Assembly: GCA_947095585.1 (NCBI GenBank)
Contig: OX352762.1
Coordinates: forward strand, 11,511,969 to 11,575,968
Length of the DNA stretch: 64,000 nucleotides
Source of the DNA: Nephrocerus scutellatus
Taxonomy: Eukaryota; Arthropoda; Insecta; Diptera; Pipunculidae
Direction: 5' to 3'
A program made the position numbers and the translations under genes. Every line of letters begins with the position of its first letter. The first letter of the stretch is position 1. The notes under the pieces are model-generated. The model made no database searches and was not told the DNA's origin. It saw only the letters and a program-made list of their open reading frames with translations. Of this stretch, positions 44,961 through 56,950 are shown piece by piece.

Positions 44961-46825
44961 AGTAAAGTTACTGTGGAAACGTTTTTTTTTTCTGTTCATT
45001 AAATGGAGTAGTTTATAAAATTCTTTAAATCTTAGCAAGGACCGAACCATTTATGGCGATGAAATGTGAAAATATGGTATGTAGTGGTATAAGCCGACTA
45101 GAACATTTCAATTTGGCAAACTGTCGTACTATCTATAGGTATATGTCACACATTGTAAAAAGAATACACAAATTTCGTCATAAGTTTTATAGCTGATGGG
45201 ATGGTCCCCAATGGGATCAGTGTGAACGAACGAACTTCAAAATGGGAAGGTTTTTTTTTAACATGTAGTTATGTGAAGGTTTTATTTGCATTTTTAAAAG
45301 CTTAAATCAATAATATTTGTTACAAATTGCACATTGCTATGTGCCGTTCATGTAATTGACACAATGCTACATAGTCAACAATTGCACTTTATCGGATTAC
45401 ATTTGCGTGTGGAAAGCGAAAACGTTACATACGTAAACATTCGCTTTATCTCCAATACAAATAGATTGTTTTTGTGAAGGAATGAGCAGTGTAGGGCAAA
45501 TATATGTTAACAATATGTTTACAAACACAAGAGTGGATTATATATTTCAATTGCAAATATTTGCAAATTCCAATTCGACATTTTGTATGTAGATCCAATA
45601 AAATTGGTAAACAATACACCTTGCTCGAATGCAATCGTTGAGTGTAGAAGGAGTAAAACCGAAAAAAAAAATTCAAATGGAATAATATTTGATTAATCAA
45701 CGTGTGCTGGTAATGGTTTAGAAGTTGTATCAAAATAAGTTATCGCCTGCGGTATGCAGAGAAAATTGCGGTTATAATTTTGGAAGGGAGAATCAGCCAG
45801 GAGAATCAGACAATGTGTGTCGTGAAATGTAAGAGAAAAACCAACAATCATTCATAACAAATTTTTGCATTAGCATATGCTAGTAATGACATAATGATGC
45901 CGTGCAATTAAGATCCATATGTTAATTGCTTCGCTGTCTGAGTATCTTTGAAATTGGTTCTTTGTATTATTAATAGCGCCCCATTTTGTTCTTTTAATAA
46001 CAACAGCTACTGGATACAATATGGAAATTTTTTTTTGTGGTAAATTACTATGTCATTAATTATGTAATACAATATTCAAATATCCTGCATAAGTGAACTT
46101 TTTCGCAATATGTGGTCAAATACATGGCAATATGCGGTAATTTCACTTTTGTTAGATGTCAGTCCTGAAATTGTCTAAAGTCTCTGTCTTATTGATAAAA
46201 TAAAGGATGGACTGAAAGACCAAAGAAAAAAGACCGGAGCCGTTAAATCAAACGAACGAAGCGGCAAATTGATTGGTCCATTTCTGAAGATATTACGGTC
46301 ACCTAACCAATAGCTTGATTGTTTGCCCAGCTTCATGCTGTCTTTAGTGCGCATATTTGTATTTTTCTAGTATTATGGTTTTTTTGTCCTTTCGTAGCAT
46401 TTTGTATTTTCTACCGTGATTTTACGACGAATGAGCTTAAGGAAGGTGCATAAGGGATCAGTTCTACCCTTTGGAGTTTCCCGAACAAAAGTAAGTTTCA
46501 TGGATATACTCGCAGTTCTTTTCAATAAAAACGTTTAAGTTACAGTTTCCAAAAATACAATAGCGCAAACAAAGCAGCATTTAAATATTTACTGGATTTG
46601 CTAGGTTCGTCTCTGCTAATGCTGAAACTAAAGTCTGCCGTTCCGCTTATCGTCTGCTTTGCGGTTTTTTGCGGAGGGTGGTTACCAAAAGCGAGTTGGT
46701 AAAGACCACGAAATCGCTTTATCGCAGTCCACATTCAGCGAATTGTTATACGCAGTTTTAAAAGTCTATGCCCTCAGTGGATAAACTGGCCGATTGTGGA
46801 AGAACAACGAGGGATTGTCCTGGGC
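44961..46825. other. No gene seen
   Basis: Nearly 1.9 kb of AT-rich sequence. Frames at 45446-45733 and 46540-46734 (minus) show no known motif. Confidence 0.5.
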
Positions 46826-46905
46826 TTTATATCAACATCATCATATTTGGCTCCACATCTGGTATCCGGTCCTTGCCTCCCGCCAAAAATCTCTCCACAT
46901 AAAGC
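46826..46905 (-). mobile_element. Family A 3' terminus only
   Basis: ATCAACATCATCATATTTGG, then CCGGTCCTTGCCTCCCGCC and ATCTCTCCAC, match the terminus at 33241-33310. A dead-on-arrival 5' truncation of about 80 bases. Confidence 0.75.
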
Positions 46906-47119
46906 ATAAACTAAATTTTGGCAGCAGTATTTCAAAAAAGAGTTGCAAATAAATTGACCAACAGCTTTAAAGCTTGGCTCCCATTTTTTTTTTATAAAAT
47001 CAGCAACATCTTTCTAAGGGATGTCGATAATATTTATATCACAAAATGGTTCTATTAAATTATATCTAACATTATCATCATAAACGATGATTTAAATTAT
47101 TTTTAAAGAATGAGCAAGA

Positions 47120-48040
47120 AAGAATTCACAAATAGTTTCCATTGTAGAGGCGGCTTTTGGAATAGGGATTGCTGGGTTCGGGACCAGTGAAGATTCTTTC
47201 TGCATTTTCTCTTGCACAGAGATCTACTACATCGTTTCCTCTGATGTCTGAGTGTCCGGGGGACGACCGTAGGATAATTTTGTTGGTTCTGGAATCAAAT
47301 ACTGGATCTTTTAATGCTAGAAGTACTGTCCGACTGTCGGAGATCATATAGATCTCGGTTTTTCTGTACATTTTAAGGTGCAAGATTCTATTACTATCGT
47401 TTCTGCCAGATATACAGTTAGATAATTTTCCTAGGGGTATTTGTAATGTTATTCTAGGTCCGAATAATAGTTCTGCTCCGGTTCCTCTATTTGTTTTTGA
47501 TCTGTTAGGTTGGATGCATGGTGGAGTAGGGTAATATGATATTTTCAACTTGATTTCGATCTGGTACTCTTAGCGAAAAGTTCCTTTGGATGTTAGTTGT
47601 TATCATTAAGTCCGATGGTTAGACAGTTTAATTTTACAAATTTATTTTGGTTATGATGCTGGTGTGTCCTGGGTCTAACTTGCTTTTATTTGATTAGTGA
47701 TTATTAGTTTAATGGCTCTTGAGCCAGCCTCACTTTTGATATGTAAGTGCAGGAATAGGAGCCCTAGAAGATTTTATGACGCTGCCATTGGGCAGTTCTT
47801 TACACTTAGACATATCGGCCTCTGGATTTTATTTAGTTGTAAGCGTGTCTTTGATTGTTCGGTTTTTGGCCACCAAATTAGGGACGCGTATGTTATCCTG
47901 GATTTAATAATGCTTTGGTATTTACATAAAGTTATTTGCGGGTTTATTCCTCACGGTTTGCTAAACATTCTAATGTTATCTTTTTCAACAAATATATCAG
48001 ATAGACAATTTGCTTTGCCTTTGTTGATAATTGGCTCTTT
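47120..48040 (-). mobile_element. LOA/R1-clade relic: end of RT and RNase H
   Basis: Right to left: the post-RT block WWPKTEQ near 47880, LNKIQRPICLSVKNCPMAA near 47800 and LHLHIKSEAGSRAIKL near 47720. Then RNase H: MISDSRTVLLALKDP near 47340 and SSPGHSDIRGNDVVDLCARENA near 47250. WWPKT-x-Q is a recurrent signature in this group. Stops interrupt the RT part. Confidence 0.78.
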
Positions 48041-48700
48041 TTGGTGGTTCTTGATAGTGTCATCTCGTCCCGAATCAACAAAGCACGCCATGCGTATCAC
48101 AAGCTGAACAATATATGGCGTTCACGCAACATCTCGAGACGCACTAAGCTTAACATTTTCAATGCAAGCGTGAAATCGGTTCTTCTCTACGGATGTGAGA
48201 CCTGGAAGGTAACCGACTCAGTATCGACGAGGTTACAGGTCTTCATCAACAAATGTCTCAGAAGGGTGTGCTGCATTTTCAGGACAAACTTGATCTCAAA
48301 CGTGGACTTTCTAAAACTCACCAACAGTCAGCCAATAGCTACAGAGATTCGACGGAGAAAATGGCAGTGGGTGGGGAATACTTTGAGGAAACCAGATGAT
48401 GACATCGCAAAAATGGAATTTGAGTGGAATCCGCAAGGAACGCATCGCCCGGGACGCCCGCGAACTACCTGGAAAATTTGGAAATTGAAAAAGAGTCAAG
48501 AATGACAGGTACGTGGCGGCAAATCAGGGCACTGGCACAGGATCGAAGAATATGGGGGTAGTTTGTTCCTACCCTATGCTCCTAAGGGGGCGATGTTTAT
48601 TCAATAATCTTTTATGTTTATTGTTAATTATGTCAAACACTTGTAAATAATAATTGTAAATTGTAAATAGAAATTGAAAAAATATCAAGGAAAAAAAAAC
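48041..48700 (+). mobile_element. 3' end of a CFDP2-type non-LTR element with poly(A)-like tail
   Basis: One frame stays open for 154 codons: SRINKARHAYHKLNNIWRSR, LYGCETWKVTDS, FINKCLRRVCCI, RRRKWQWVGNTLRKPDDD and a Gly-Arg-Pro-Arg-Thr-Thr-Trp motif. This is the usual C-terminus of such polyproteins. An A-rich tail follows near 48640-48700. A younger 5'-truncated copy, since the frame is almost intact. Confidence 0.85.
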
Positions 48701-50068
48701 TATCGCTACCACCTTTGTCTGCTGTACTAATGCACATTCGCAATCAGACCTTGTTTGTAGATTTGCTTTTGAATTACTCTTTGTTTTATAAAATTTACTT
48801 CAGAACTCTCATGCAGGATATATATCGTGCGTGCGATTCTATCATCCATCACAACTGCAGTGTACTGAATAAAAGTTTTTATTGCTTATTACACCAACTA
48901 AAGCAGTCTGCCGGAAATCATTTGCATCATCCATAGAGTATAATAATTAATTAGTAAAATTAAGAAACAATTGAAAATTTTTACTAGCACTCTGTGCCCA
49001 GAGCACACCCATCCCCATCCACCGAGACGCAACGATGTTAAGCCAATCACTGATACTTCTCTGTAGCACAATAGAAAATAATTGCACTCATTTAGCCAGC
49101 TTCCAGAAAACAAAAAGTAAACACTCGAAACTTTTTCCTGCCAGATCTAATGAATATTTTACGCCTGAACCGCTGCACACAACTAAACAACTAAAAAACC
49201 AAAAAACAATCAAAACATTTAGTTTTAATTAAAAATTTAAATTTCTACGCATTATGAAGTGCAACGGAAGGGGGGGTCTCTAGCGAGATGAAAATGTGAT
49301 ACTATGTGTTTGTGGGTGATGGAAAATTTTAATTGAAACCTTCAGTGCAGTTTTGGCCATTCAGCACCAGCCAATCAAACTTTTTCGATTTAAAATTAAA
49401 AGTTCGCTGATAGCAAATTCAAGTTTATAAAATTAGCTGCGATATACATTCCGGCATAGAGTGTGAGCAGAATTAATGAATTAATTATCAATTCAAATGC
49501 ACTCAAATGAGCAGTTTTAGAGAAAACAATGGCCCTGCATATGAGGTATCCCTAATCTTATAAGGTAATGTTAGTTACAACGTACCTATGCTGGCGAGTA
49601 TACAATCGTACCATTACAGGATGAGTAAAGCAAATCAGTAAAAGCCGCTTCACACTATCTTAGAACTCATATGACTTCTCTTAAGAGCTTCTATCTGAGT
49701 TGTGTGTGCGCATCGTTCTGACTTTCTATCAGAGAAACTGTCAATTTGACAAAACTAAAATTTCAATTTGTACTTATCATGGACAGTAAAAAGCGATTGC
49801 TTTGAGTTAAATTCACGAAATTTACTTCGCATCGGCATGGTTGTGGCAGTGGCTGGTGGAATCTTGCGATCAATTTTTAACCCACTTCCTTAAGTCCAAA
49901 CTTTGCACACAATATTTGCAAATATTTGCTGTTAAAATTTGGAAGTGATCGGGCCCCGGTTTTGGAGAGGGGGGGATCCCATATAAATTTATATTTTTCA
50001 CTTCAGTATACTTTTAGGCGCATATTATAAATGTTTTCTTTTGTTTCGCATGTGTTTTAAATAGGTAG
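48701..50068. other. No gene seen; weak family H trace
   Basis: A block near 49895-49990 (TTTGCACACAATATTTGC, then a G/C-rich GGGCCCCGG run and CCCATATAAATTTATA) resembles the G/C-rich part of family H near 9390. Otherwise AT-rich. Confidence 0.45.
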
Positions 50069-51130
50069 GGCCAATAGGATCTGGAATTTTGTGGACCAAG
50101 CAATTTCTTAAGCGATTCGTATGAAATTCGATATGAAGGACTAAGATATGCGACTATAAGACTTGTTCCTATGGAAATTCTGGAATCTGGCCAATAGATA
50201 AGGTAAGATGGCCATCAGTCAAAACCGACGCACTTAGACCATGAAGGTCCGTTGTGATACCACAAGGATCTAGGAAAATTCCACGCCCACTCGTTGAACC
50301 ACTTGCAGCTTCGTATGAAGCGCAAGTGACTATTAATGTCAATGTGGGTTAGATCGTTGAGATCGTTGAAAAAGAACGCTCCCAGATGGAGCTTCCGCCT
50401 ATTCGAGAGGGCTGGGCACGTACAAAGTAGATGGAGAGTGGTTTCCTCCTCCTTCTCCTCCCAATCCATGCCGCTTCTGCAGAAATCGTTGGAAACGACC
50501 CCTAGTTTTTTTGCATGCTTGCCTATGAGACAGGGTCCAGTTATGACACCAGTCTGTTTTAAGAGAACAAACACTTGGAGCGTTTCGAATCTAGCTTGGG
50601 CCAGATCTGCTTCGTTGCTATGCAAGTTGTACCGTTTCACCACATGAGCTTAAACGTGAGTTTTCACGTAGCGATCGGCATGCCAAGTGAACTATATTCA
50701 GGCAATAGGGGTAGTGTTGTTCCATGTTTGGCGAGTTCATCAGCCATATAATTACCTGTAATGGCTGTATGCTCCGGCACCCAGCACAGGTGAATGTTGA
50801 ACTGCTCCGTATTCTTCTCAAGAGACGATCGGTAATTCCGGGCTAGCATGGAATTTGTGGAAACTGATTCCATGGACTTTAGCGCAGCCTGGCTATCCGA
50901 GAAAATGTGGATATCCTTAACATAGATGACATTACTCTTCAGCCAAGACAAGGCCATGATTTCAGCTTGGAAAACACTACAGTGATCAGGAAGACGGAAA
51001 GAGAGACGCAGATTTAGTCTTTTTGAAAAGACACCTCCGTCAACAACTTCATCAGCATAGGGTCTTGAATTTTGCGAACTAAGCCATTCCTCAAGCGATT
51101 TGTATGAAATTCAGTATGGAATTTTTGGTG
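50069..51130 (-). repeat. 119-bp satellite (family E) dimer, split by a LOA relic
   Basis: Units begin GGCCAATAGG at 50069 and 50189 (120 bp apart). The second is cut after CAATAG (50197) and resumes at 51061 with GGTCTTGAATTTTGCGAACT. Conserved words are AAGCGATT(T/C)GTATGAAATTC and TTGGCC. The inverse array is at 58485-58735. Confidence 0.82.
50198..51056 (-). mobile_element. LOA/R1-like 3' fragment: RNase H and Cys/His end
   Basis: Right to left: VFSKRLNLRLSFRLPDH near 51020, SVFQAEIMALSWLKSN, HIFSDSQAALKSMESVSTNS near 50890, HLCWVPEHTAITGNYMADELAKHGT near 50780, then NDFCRSGMDW and TLHLLCTCPALS near 50480-50420. The 3' end is near 50205. Candidate 4-bp target duplication ATAG (50194-50197 and 51057-51060). 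5'-truncated. Confidence 0.85.
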
Positions 51131-51234
51131 TCTTTTGACGGCCTTTTTTTATGATTCTTTTTGCGGTTTTGTGGTTCTTTTTTGAGGGTTTTCTTGCCCC
51201 ACAACCTAAAAGAAGTTTCACATACACCGCGCGT

Positions 51235-51800
51235 AAAGGTTATACGCACTGATTTTTTTTATTTTAACGACCTTCATATAGGTATGGCTTAAATAATTTC
51301 AAAAATATACATTTTTTTATCTTTAAAATTTAATTTTCTTTTAAAAACGACTAAAAATAACCTTATAGCTGGAAGCATTCAAGAGTTATAGGGTGTGATG
51401 TCATGTAAGGTCAAAAGTGTGTATTCGTTTATTTTACAAACTTTCAATTTAACCCTTATTCTGTTGACCGAATGCATAAATATTGTGAGATGGATTTGTA
51501 GAAAATTAAATGGGCTTTAATACTGCATTTGCCAAACAAAATTATACGGGAGCATTTGTAGAAATAATCGCGTTTTAATATAAAATTTAAAAAACAAAAA
51601 ATTTTTTTTTTGATTTTGACCACATGGGTAATAGTTTTAAGAGTTTAAAATTTTTTACATTATTTGACCTTAAAGATTTAATTTTCTATCAAAAGAGATC
51701 AACAGTGATCTAATAGCTAGAAGCGTTCAAGAGATACAGGGTGTGAAGTGATTTAAGGTTAAAAGTACGCCTCTTTGTTTTAAAACGCTACGCACACCGC
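51235..51800 (+). repeat. Dispersed repeat G, tandem dimer of 348-bp period
   Basis: TTCAAGAGTTATAGGGTGTG at about 51378 recurs as TTCAAGAGATACAGGGTGTG at about 51726. Flanking AAATTTAATTTTCT and ATGTAAGGTCAAAAG words also repeat. An inverted relative lies at 34441-34630. No coding capacity; class unknown. Confidence 0.75.
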
Positions 51801-51904
51801 AGGGGGTGAAAATAGAATCCCTGCCCAACATAGGATTTTTTCACGAAATAAACCAAGGAGGCACTCGTTTAAGTATTTGCCACCTTAACGGATACAACCT
51901 TTTA

Positions 51905-53450
51905 ACTAGCTTCACTTCCCTCTCCGTAGTGTTGCATCACTAAACTCTTAGCATCCCTCCAGTATAGGTTTGGCCGGCCCGCTGTCGTATTCCATAAATC
52001 CTACCGCAAAGATCTTTCGGAGCAGGATCCTTTTCGCTCATGCGAGCTAGGTGTCCTGCCCACCGGAGCTTACCGACCTTAATTCTCTTCACGATGTCGA
52101 CATCGCGGTAACGCTCGTAGATCTCATCATTATAGAGTCTACGGAATCGTCCTTCCTTACATAAGGGACCAACAATTATCCGCAAGACTTTTCCCTCGAA
52201 CGCGGCTAAGAGGTCAGAATGCTTTTTGCTAAACACCCAAGTCTCGCATCCATATGTAAGTACTGGCATGACCATTGTCTTATATACCAGGAGCTTGGAT
52301 GTTATGGTTTACTTCCTGGATTTGAAGAGTCCTGACAGACTATAGTAGGCTTTGTTGGCTTTAAGCGACCATGTGCGTATTTCTTGTTCCATGCTGTTAT
52401 CGGCTGCTACAGTTGACCCGAGATAGTTAAAGGATTGTATTACGTCAAATTCGCGCTCCACTATTTTAATTAAGGGACCAATGTTGGGTCTTCTGCTCGT
52501 AGACGTGGCCACCATGTGCTTTGTTGTGCTCTCATTTATGTGCAGCCCCAGTTTTCGTGCCGCCTGCTGGATCTGAATGAAAGTTTCCTGCACAGCTCTT
52601 GGGTTTCTACGAACGATGTCAGTATCGTCTGCCTACGGCAGTATCTGAATGGACTTATAGAGGATTTTTCCTCACGCTGTTACGTCAGAGTCTCGGGTTC
52701 ATCCCCTTGTCGGAGCCCGTTATAGATGTCGTATATTCTTGATAGTGATCAGGATATTTTTACTTGGCTTATAACGTTTGTTATGGTCAACCTACATGTC
52801 ATGTCGTGTCAGTTTATGTGGGATGCCGAATTCAATCATGGCTTTATAAAGTTCTACTCAGGCTATACTATCTTAGGCGGCTTTAAATTCTATAAATAGA
52901 TGGTGTAGTGAGTTTTGAGACTCTAGACATTTTTCCATCACCTGCCTAAGGGTGGAAATCTGATCAGTTGTTGATTTGCCTGGGATGAAGCCAAACTGGT
53001 ATCGACAAGTGATGAATTTAGCGTATGGGGCTATCCTGTCTTGAAGGCTAGAGGAGAAAATCTTATACGGGGTACTCAACAACGTTATATCACGATAATT
53101 GCTGCATTTTTTGATATATCCCTTCTTATGTATGGGGAACAGGATGCCCTTCGCAAGTCTTCTGGCACCGCTTCTTCCTCCCATACTTGCACTATTATTT
53201 CATGAATTGTTTGGTGTAATGTGGGGCCTGCTATTTTTATCAGTTACGCTGGCATTCCATCAGATCCCGGTGCCTTATTATTTTTGAGCCGATTTATCAC
53301 TCTGCTAACTTCGTCTATGCTTTCGACAGCATAGCATGATCTTCGGTCATTGGTGGAGTCTCCAATTCCACAGTTAACTGGCCATTTAGCAACTTATGAA
53401 AGTGCTCTTCCAATCGTTCTAAGATGGCTTGTAAGCGGTTCTTTTGGCTT
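51905..53450 (-). mobile_element. Family A 3' two-thirds
   Basis: Right to left: ESDG-like start near 53270, a CPIHKKGYIKKCSNYRDITLLSTPYKI-like block (53130-53050), FITCRYQFGFIPGKSTTDQISTLRQ near 52990, SLHHLFIEFKAA near 52880, GLHINESTTKHMVATSTSRRPNIGP near 52540, VLTYGCETWVFSKKHSDLLAAFE near 52250 and RWAGHLARM near 52040, with the 3' end near 51910. Better preserved in the C-terminal part than other copies. Confidence 0.87.
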
Positions 53451-54512
53451 AAAAACCTCGGCATCTTTTAAAGTTCCAAATAGGGTTTTTTTTTTAAATA
53501 GGGGTGTGTATTAGTTAGTTAAGCTGTAAAAGTACATGCATGCATTCAAAATTTTAAAAAATGACTTCTCCTTCTGATACTCGGTTTGTGTTGTTCACAG
53601 TCGAAACTTTTGACGAGTGTTATAAAACGCGAATTACTTGGAAATCCCAACCAACAGTAGAGCTATTAATTAAAACGAGCAAACCATAAGGAAAGGAGGT
53701 ACGAGTGGGATTATTTAGGACGTCCAAGTATTGCTCATTATTATATGTTCGCAAATACATATGTTTCTTTTACAAGTACGAGTACTCTTACATAGTTCGT
53801 CCTGGACTATATGCCATAATAAAACAGGAATGAATAATGACTGGCGTCTTAATACGTGGTTAGTATTTGCCTCCTTTCATTTGCAGTGCTAGCCTAAGAA
53901 TGCTCCCTCCTTGACCAAGAAAAATTTGGTTTTAATTAAAAGCGAAACAGAAACGCTCCGCAATTATTTTGCTGGTAGTGCCTTTTATATACTCTAAGGA
54001 TTCGTTTGTGTTGTGTTGTATGATTGAGAATAATATTAATAATTTATTACAAAAATAATTAAGTGCCGGCAAAAGTTTTCTTTTCTAATGGTTGCCCTCA
54101 GGTGAAGAAAGTACACTCACCCAGTATGCTTTGTAGGTGATGTTACAGGTTTGTTTGAAAAATCTTCTCTTACAATATGCCCTACATAATGTTAGACCAA
54201 AAAAGAGGCCAGCGGAAAAGCCATTCTGCGGAAAGTATTCTGCATGGCGCTCGGAAGTCAAAAGCTGTAAGAACTTTTCAACGTTCTTCACAACATTCTG
54301 ATATTTTTGGCTTTGACAAATGTTAGTAGCATACGATAAAACTTGCCACATAGGCGTTTCAAGACTAAATCCCTCTCACTATGACACCCTTGTAAAAAAT
54401 ATAGGTAGGAGAAATTCGAAAGCCTGAATTTCGTAACAATACTTTGATTCCAACAAGCTGGTCTAACTATGGAAGCAGTTCTTTGGGTTGACCTGTTTGT
54501 TCACTGCAAATC
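53451..54512. other. No recognised gene; one minus-strand frame of interest
   Basis: 54351-54085 (minus) encodes 88 residues with six cysteines and a hydrophobic middle (FSAGLFFGLTLCRAYC). I do not recognise it. It has no clear start context or splice sites and may be an old exon, a repeat piece or chance. Confidence 0.4.
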
Positions 54513-55080
54513 TTGCAACTCGATGTGCAGCCCCAGATTTCGTGCCGCCCGCTCGATCTGGATGAAATCTTCCTGTACAGCCCTTTTATTTCGAGCAACG
54601 ATGCCTTATATTTAGACAGGGTTTCGGCCAGTTGCTGTGCAGCTCGGGCGCTATACGGTGAGCGTACGTTCCATAAGAAAATTCTTAAATCGTTTAGCCG
54701 TTTTCGTTGTCGTGATCGTCGTCGTTCATCAGTGTATCCGAGGCTGATTTTGTTTTCCGTAATAATAATTTTTTACGGGCGAGCTTATTGGCCTCGCCCC
54801 AACTAGCACGATCATTCAGCTTTCCCTGCATTGGAGGAAAATTACCGGCGGCCACCACGTGTAGGTTTGATCGCACTTCCACAAGTCAGAGATAGTTACG
54901 GCCACCTGCAATTCTAGAGCATTCTGTGTTATTCCCCCTATTCTGCTGATGGTTGACCGCCGGTCTCCTAATAGTGGTTCTATTAATTACTGGTGGCACG
55001 TAATGTTGAAGCGGCTTCTGAGAAAAAAAAAACAAGCATGGAATTTATTTGGATTTAAATCCACGCCATTAGATCTGCCC
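54513..55080 (-). mobile_element. Family A copy with most of its coding region deleted
   Basis: 54513-54600 matches the GLHI block and IQIERAA region of the RT end. At about 54605 it passes directly to the endonuclease start (SARAAQQLAETLSKYKAS) and then to a leader region up to about 55080. In a full element these parts are several kilobases apart. Confidence 0.7.
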
Positions 55081-55318
55081 CAATTAAGAATGACTTAAAT
55101 GTTAGACAGAAAAGCCGTATTCATTAATTCACGCGAATCAATCAAGCGAGAAATGCAATCTTTTTGACTGACAAGCTCAATGAAAGCCGATAACGTTGTA
55201 TCATCAGCAAATAAATTTTCACGCGCCCATAGCCGAAAGTGACTGTTTCGTACGCTATAAACTAGCCTCGAAAGTAGCCCATAGCAACACTAGGTTTGTT
55301 ATGATATAAACGTCTTTT

Positions 55319-55550
55319 GTTATTTACTACAATCTCAGCGAACACATCGCGCATGAGCAAGAATTCTCTTTTGTTTGTCATTTGTGATTTCTGCTTCTCT
55401 CTCGATTTAGCAGAAAAACCGGTTTGGACGCGTGAAAAATTCATTTCTTTGTTATTTACTGCAGTCACAGCGAACACACATTCTCACATTTCTGCTTCTC
55501 TCTCGTTTAAGCAAAAAAAAAACCGGTTTGGACGCGAGAAAAATAGCGTA
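55319..55550. repeat. Tandem duplication, 132-bp period
   Basis: GTTATTTACT begins at 55319 and 55451. Both units contain TTCTGCTTCTCTCTCG and AAACCGGTTTGGACGCG. The second unit is about 30 bp shorter. Confidence 0.78.
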
Positions 55551-55689
55551 CACGACTTGCAGAAAAGTGCTCATCGTGCTCGTTAGAGCTCAAGCTCAGG
55601 CTTCGACCTCGCACGATAAACTCCACTTTCCTTGCTCGTTCTGTAATATACTATTATATCACCGATTGCGAAAGACTGCAAGTCATTAT

Positions 55690-56950
55690 ATCAAGACGAG
55701 CGCAGGCGACAAGGATGACCCTTGTGGTACGCCAGCATTCAATACTTTTATTTTGCGGTTCCATAATTAATCCTTAATCAATGCAATGATAAAGATGTCT
55801 AAGTTGTGCGAACGAATCTTATTTATAAGACATTCATGCCTAACTCGATCAAAAGCTTTCCAAATATCCAGGAATACGACGCTTAATTCACCTTGATTTT
55901 CATTCCTTCGCTCCCAACGATGAGTCGTGCACGTCATGAATTCACCTGAAGAGCGATTTTTGCGAAATCCATATCCAGATAGCTTATTAGTTTAAGATTC
56001 CATTACCTTTGATAGAATTGACAACAAAGCAATAGGGGGTAGTTGTAGGTGCAGATTTATTACCTTTTTTCGGAACGCGTTGAATATTAGCCATTTTCCA
56101 AACTGACGGAAAAGCACCTGTCTTCATTGAGAGAGGAAATAATTTGCTAAGCAGTTTCGCCAGAGTATGATGACATCTTTTCTATAATAATCACGGAATA
56201 CCGGTGGCTCCAGTCGCTTCATTGGGACCAAGTTCTTTAGGAATCTTAGAAACCACCCATGGCCGGAAATAGATTTTAGAAATTCGTTGCCTACATTCGG
56301 AACAAATTGTGGATTAAGGTTAGATGAAGGAAAGGTACACGCATAATTAAAATGTAAATCTAAGAGATTAGCTTTCTCAATACCTGTTTTATAATAAATA
56401 CTATTATGGAATAAAGAAGGAACAGAAGAAGTTTTGTCTGCAAGGTTTCTTTTAACCAGGGCAGCAAACGCCCAAAAACTTCGACTGTTTGAATCTGAAA
56501 CTAAATCCCGAATCTTTTGGTCATTTATTATTTTGGACCTGTTTATTATGTTAGCTCTGTTTCTTGCTATTCTAAGCTTAACAAGGTTTTCTTCGGAAGG
56601 AAAATTAACGTTGTTCAAATGGGCTGTTTCTTTACTTGCGACTACTGAACTGCATTTTTCATTAAACCACTTATTCTTACGAATATTACCTTTCTTAGGA
56701 AGGAATGAAATTGTTCATTCCTAGCAAAATGGTTGGCGGGATAAGTTGAGACACTTCATCAGCATTATTGTTGGAAAAGCAGTTTGATCAATCAAATGAG
56801 CTATACAATTGGTGCAGGAGCTTCCAGTTGGCATTTTGGAAGTGCCGGAGTAGCCTTTTACGAATAGGCTCTACAATTGTTGGGGTAATTGAAAATTTGG
56901 CTATTAGCAGAGCGTGGTCGGAAAGTCCATTTTGGTTCTTGAGTTATAAA
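55690..56950 (-). mobile_element. CR1/L2- or jockey-like relic: endonuclease end and reverse transcriptase
   Basis: Right to left: endonuclease end SDHALLIANFSITPTIVEP near 56915, a linker with NSRSFWAFAALVKRN near 56490, the RT start near 56200, LSVVFLDIWKAFDRVRHECLINKI near 55860 and LNAGVPQGSSLSP near 55720. It is cut off before the catalytic aspartate pair. The closest relatives here are the 3' ends at 13327, 16281 and 61900, which could be the same lineage. Confidence 0.8.
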
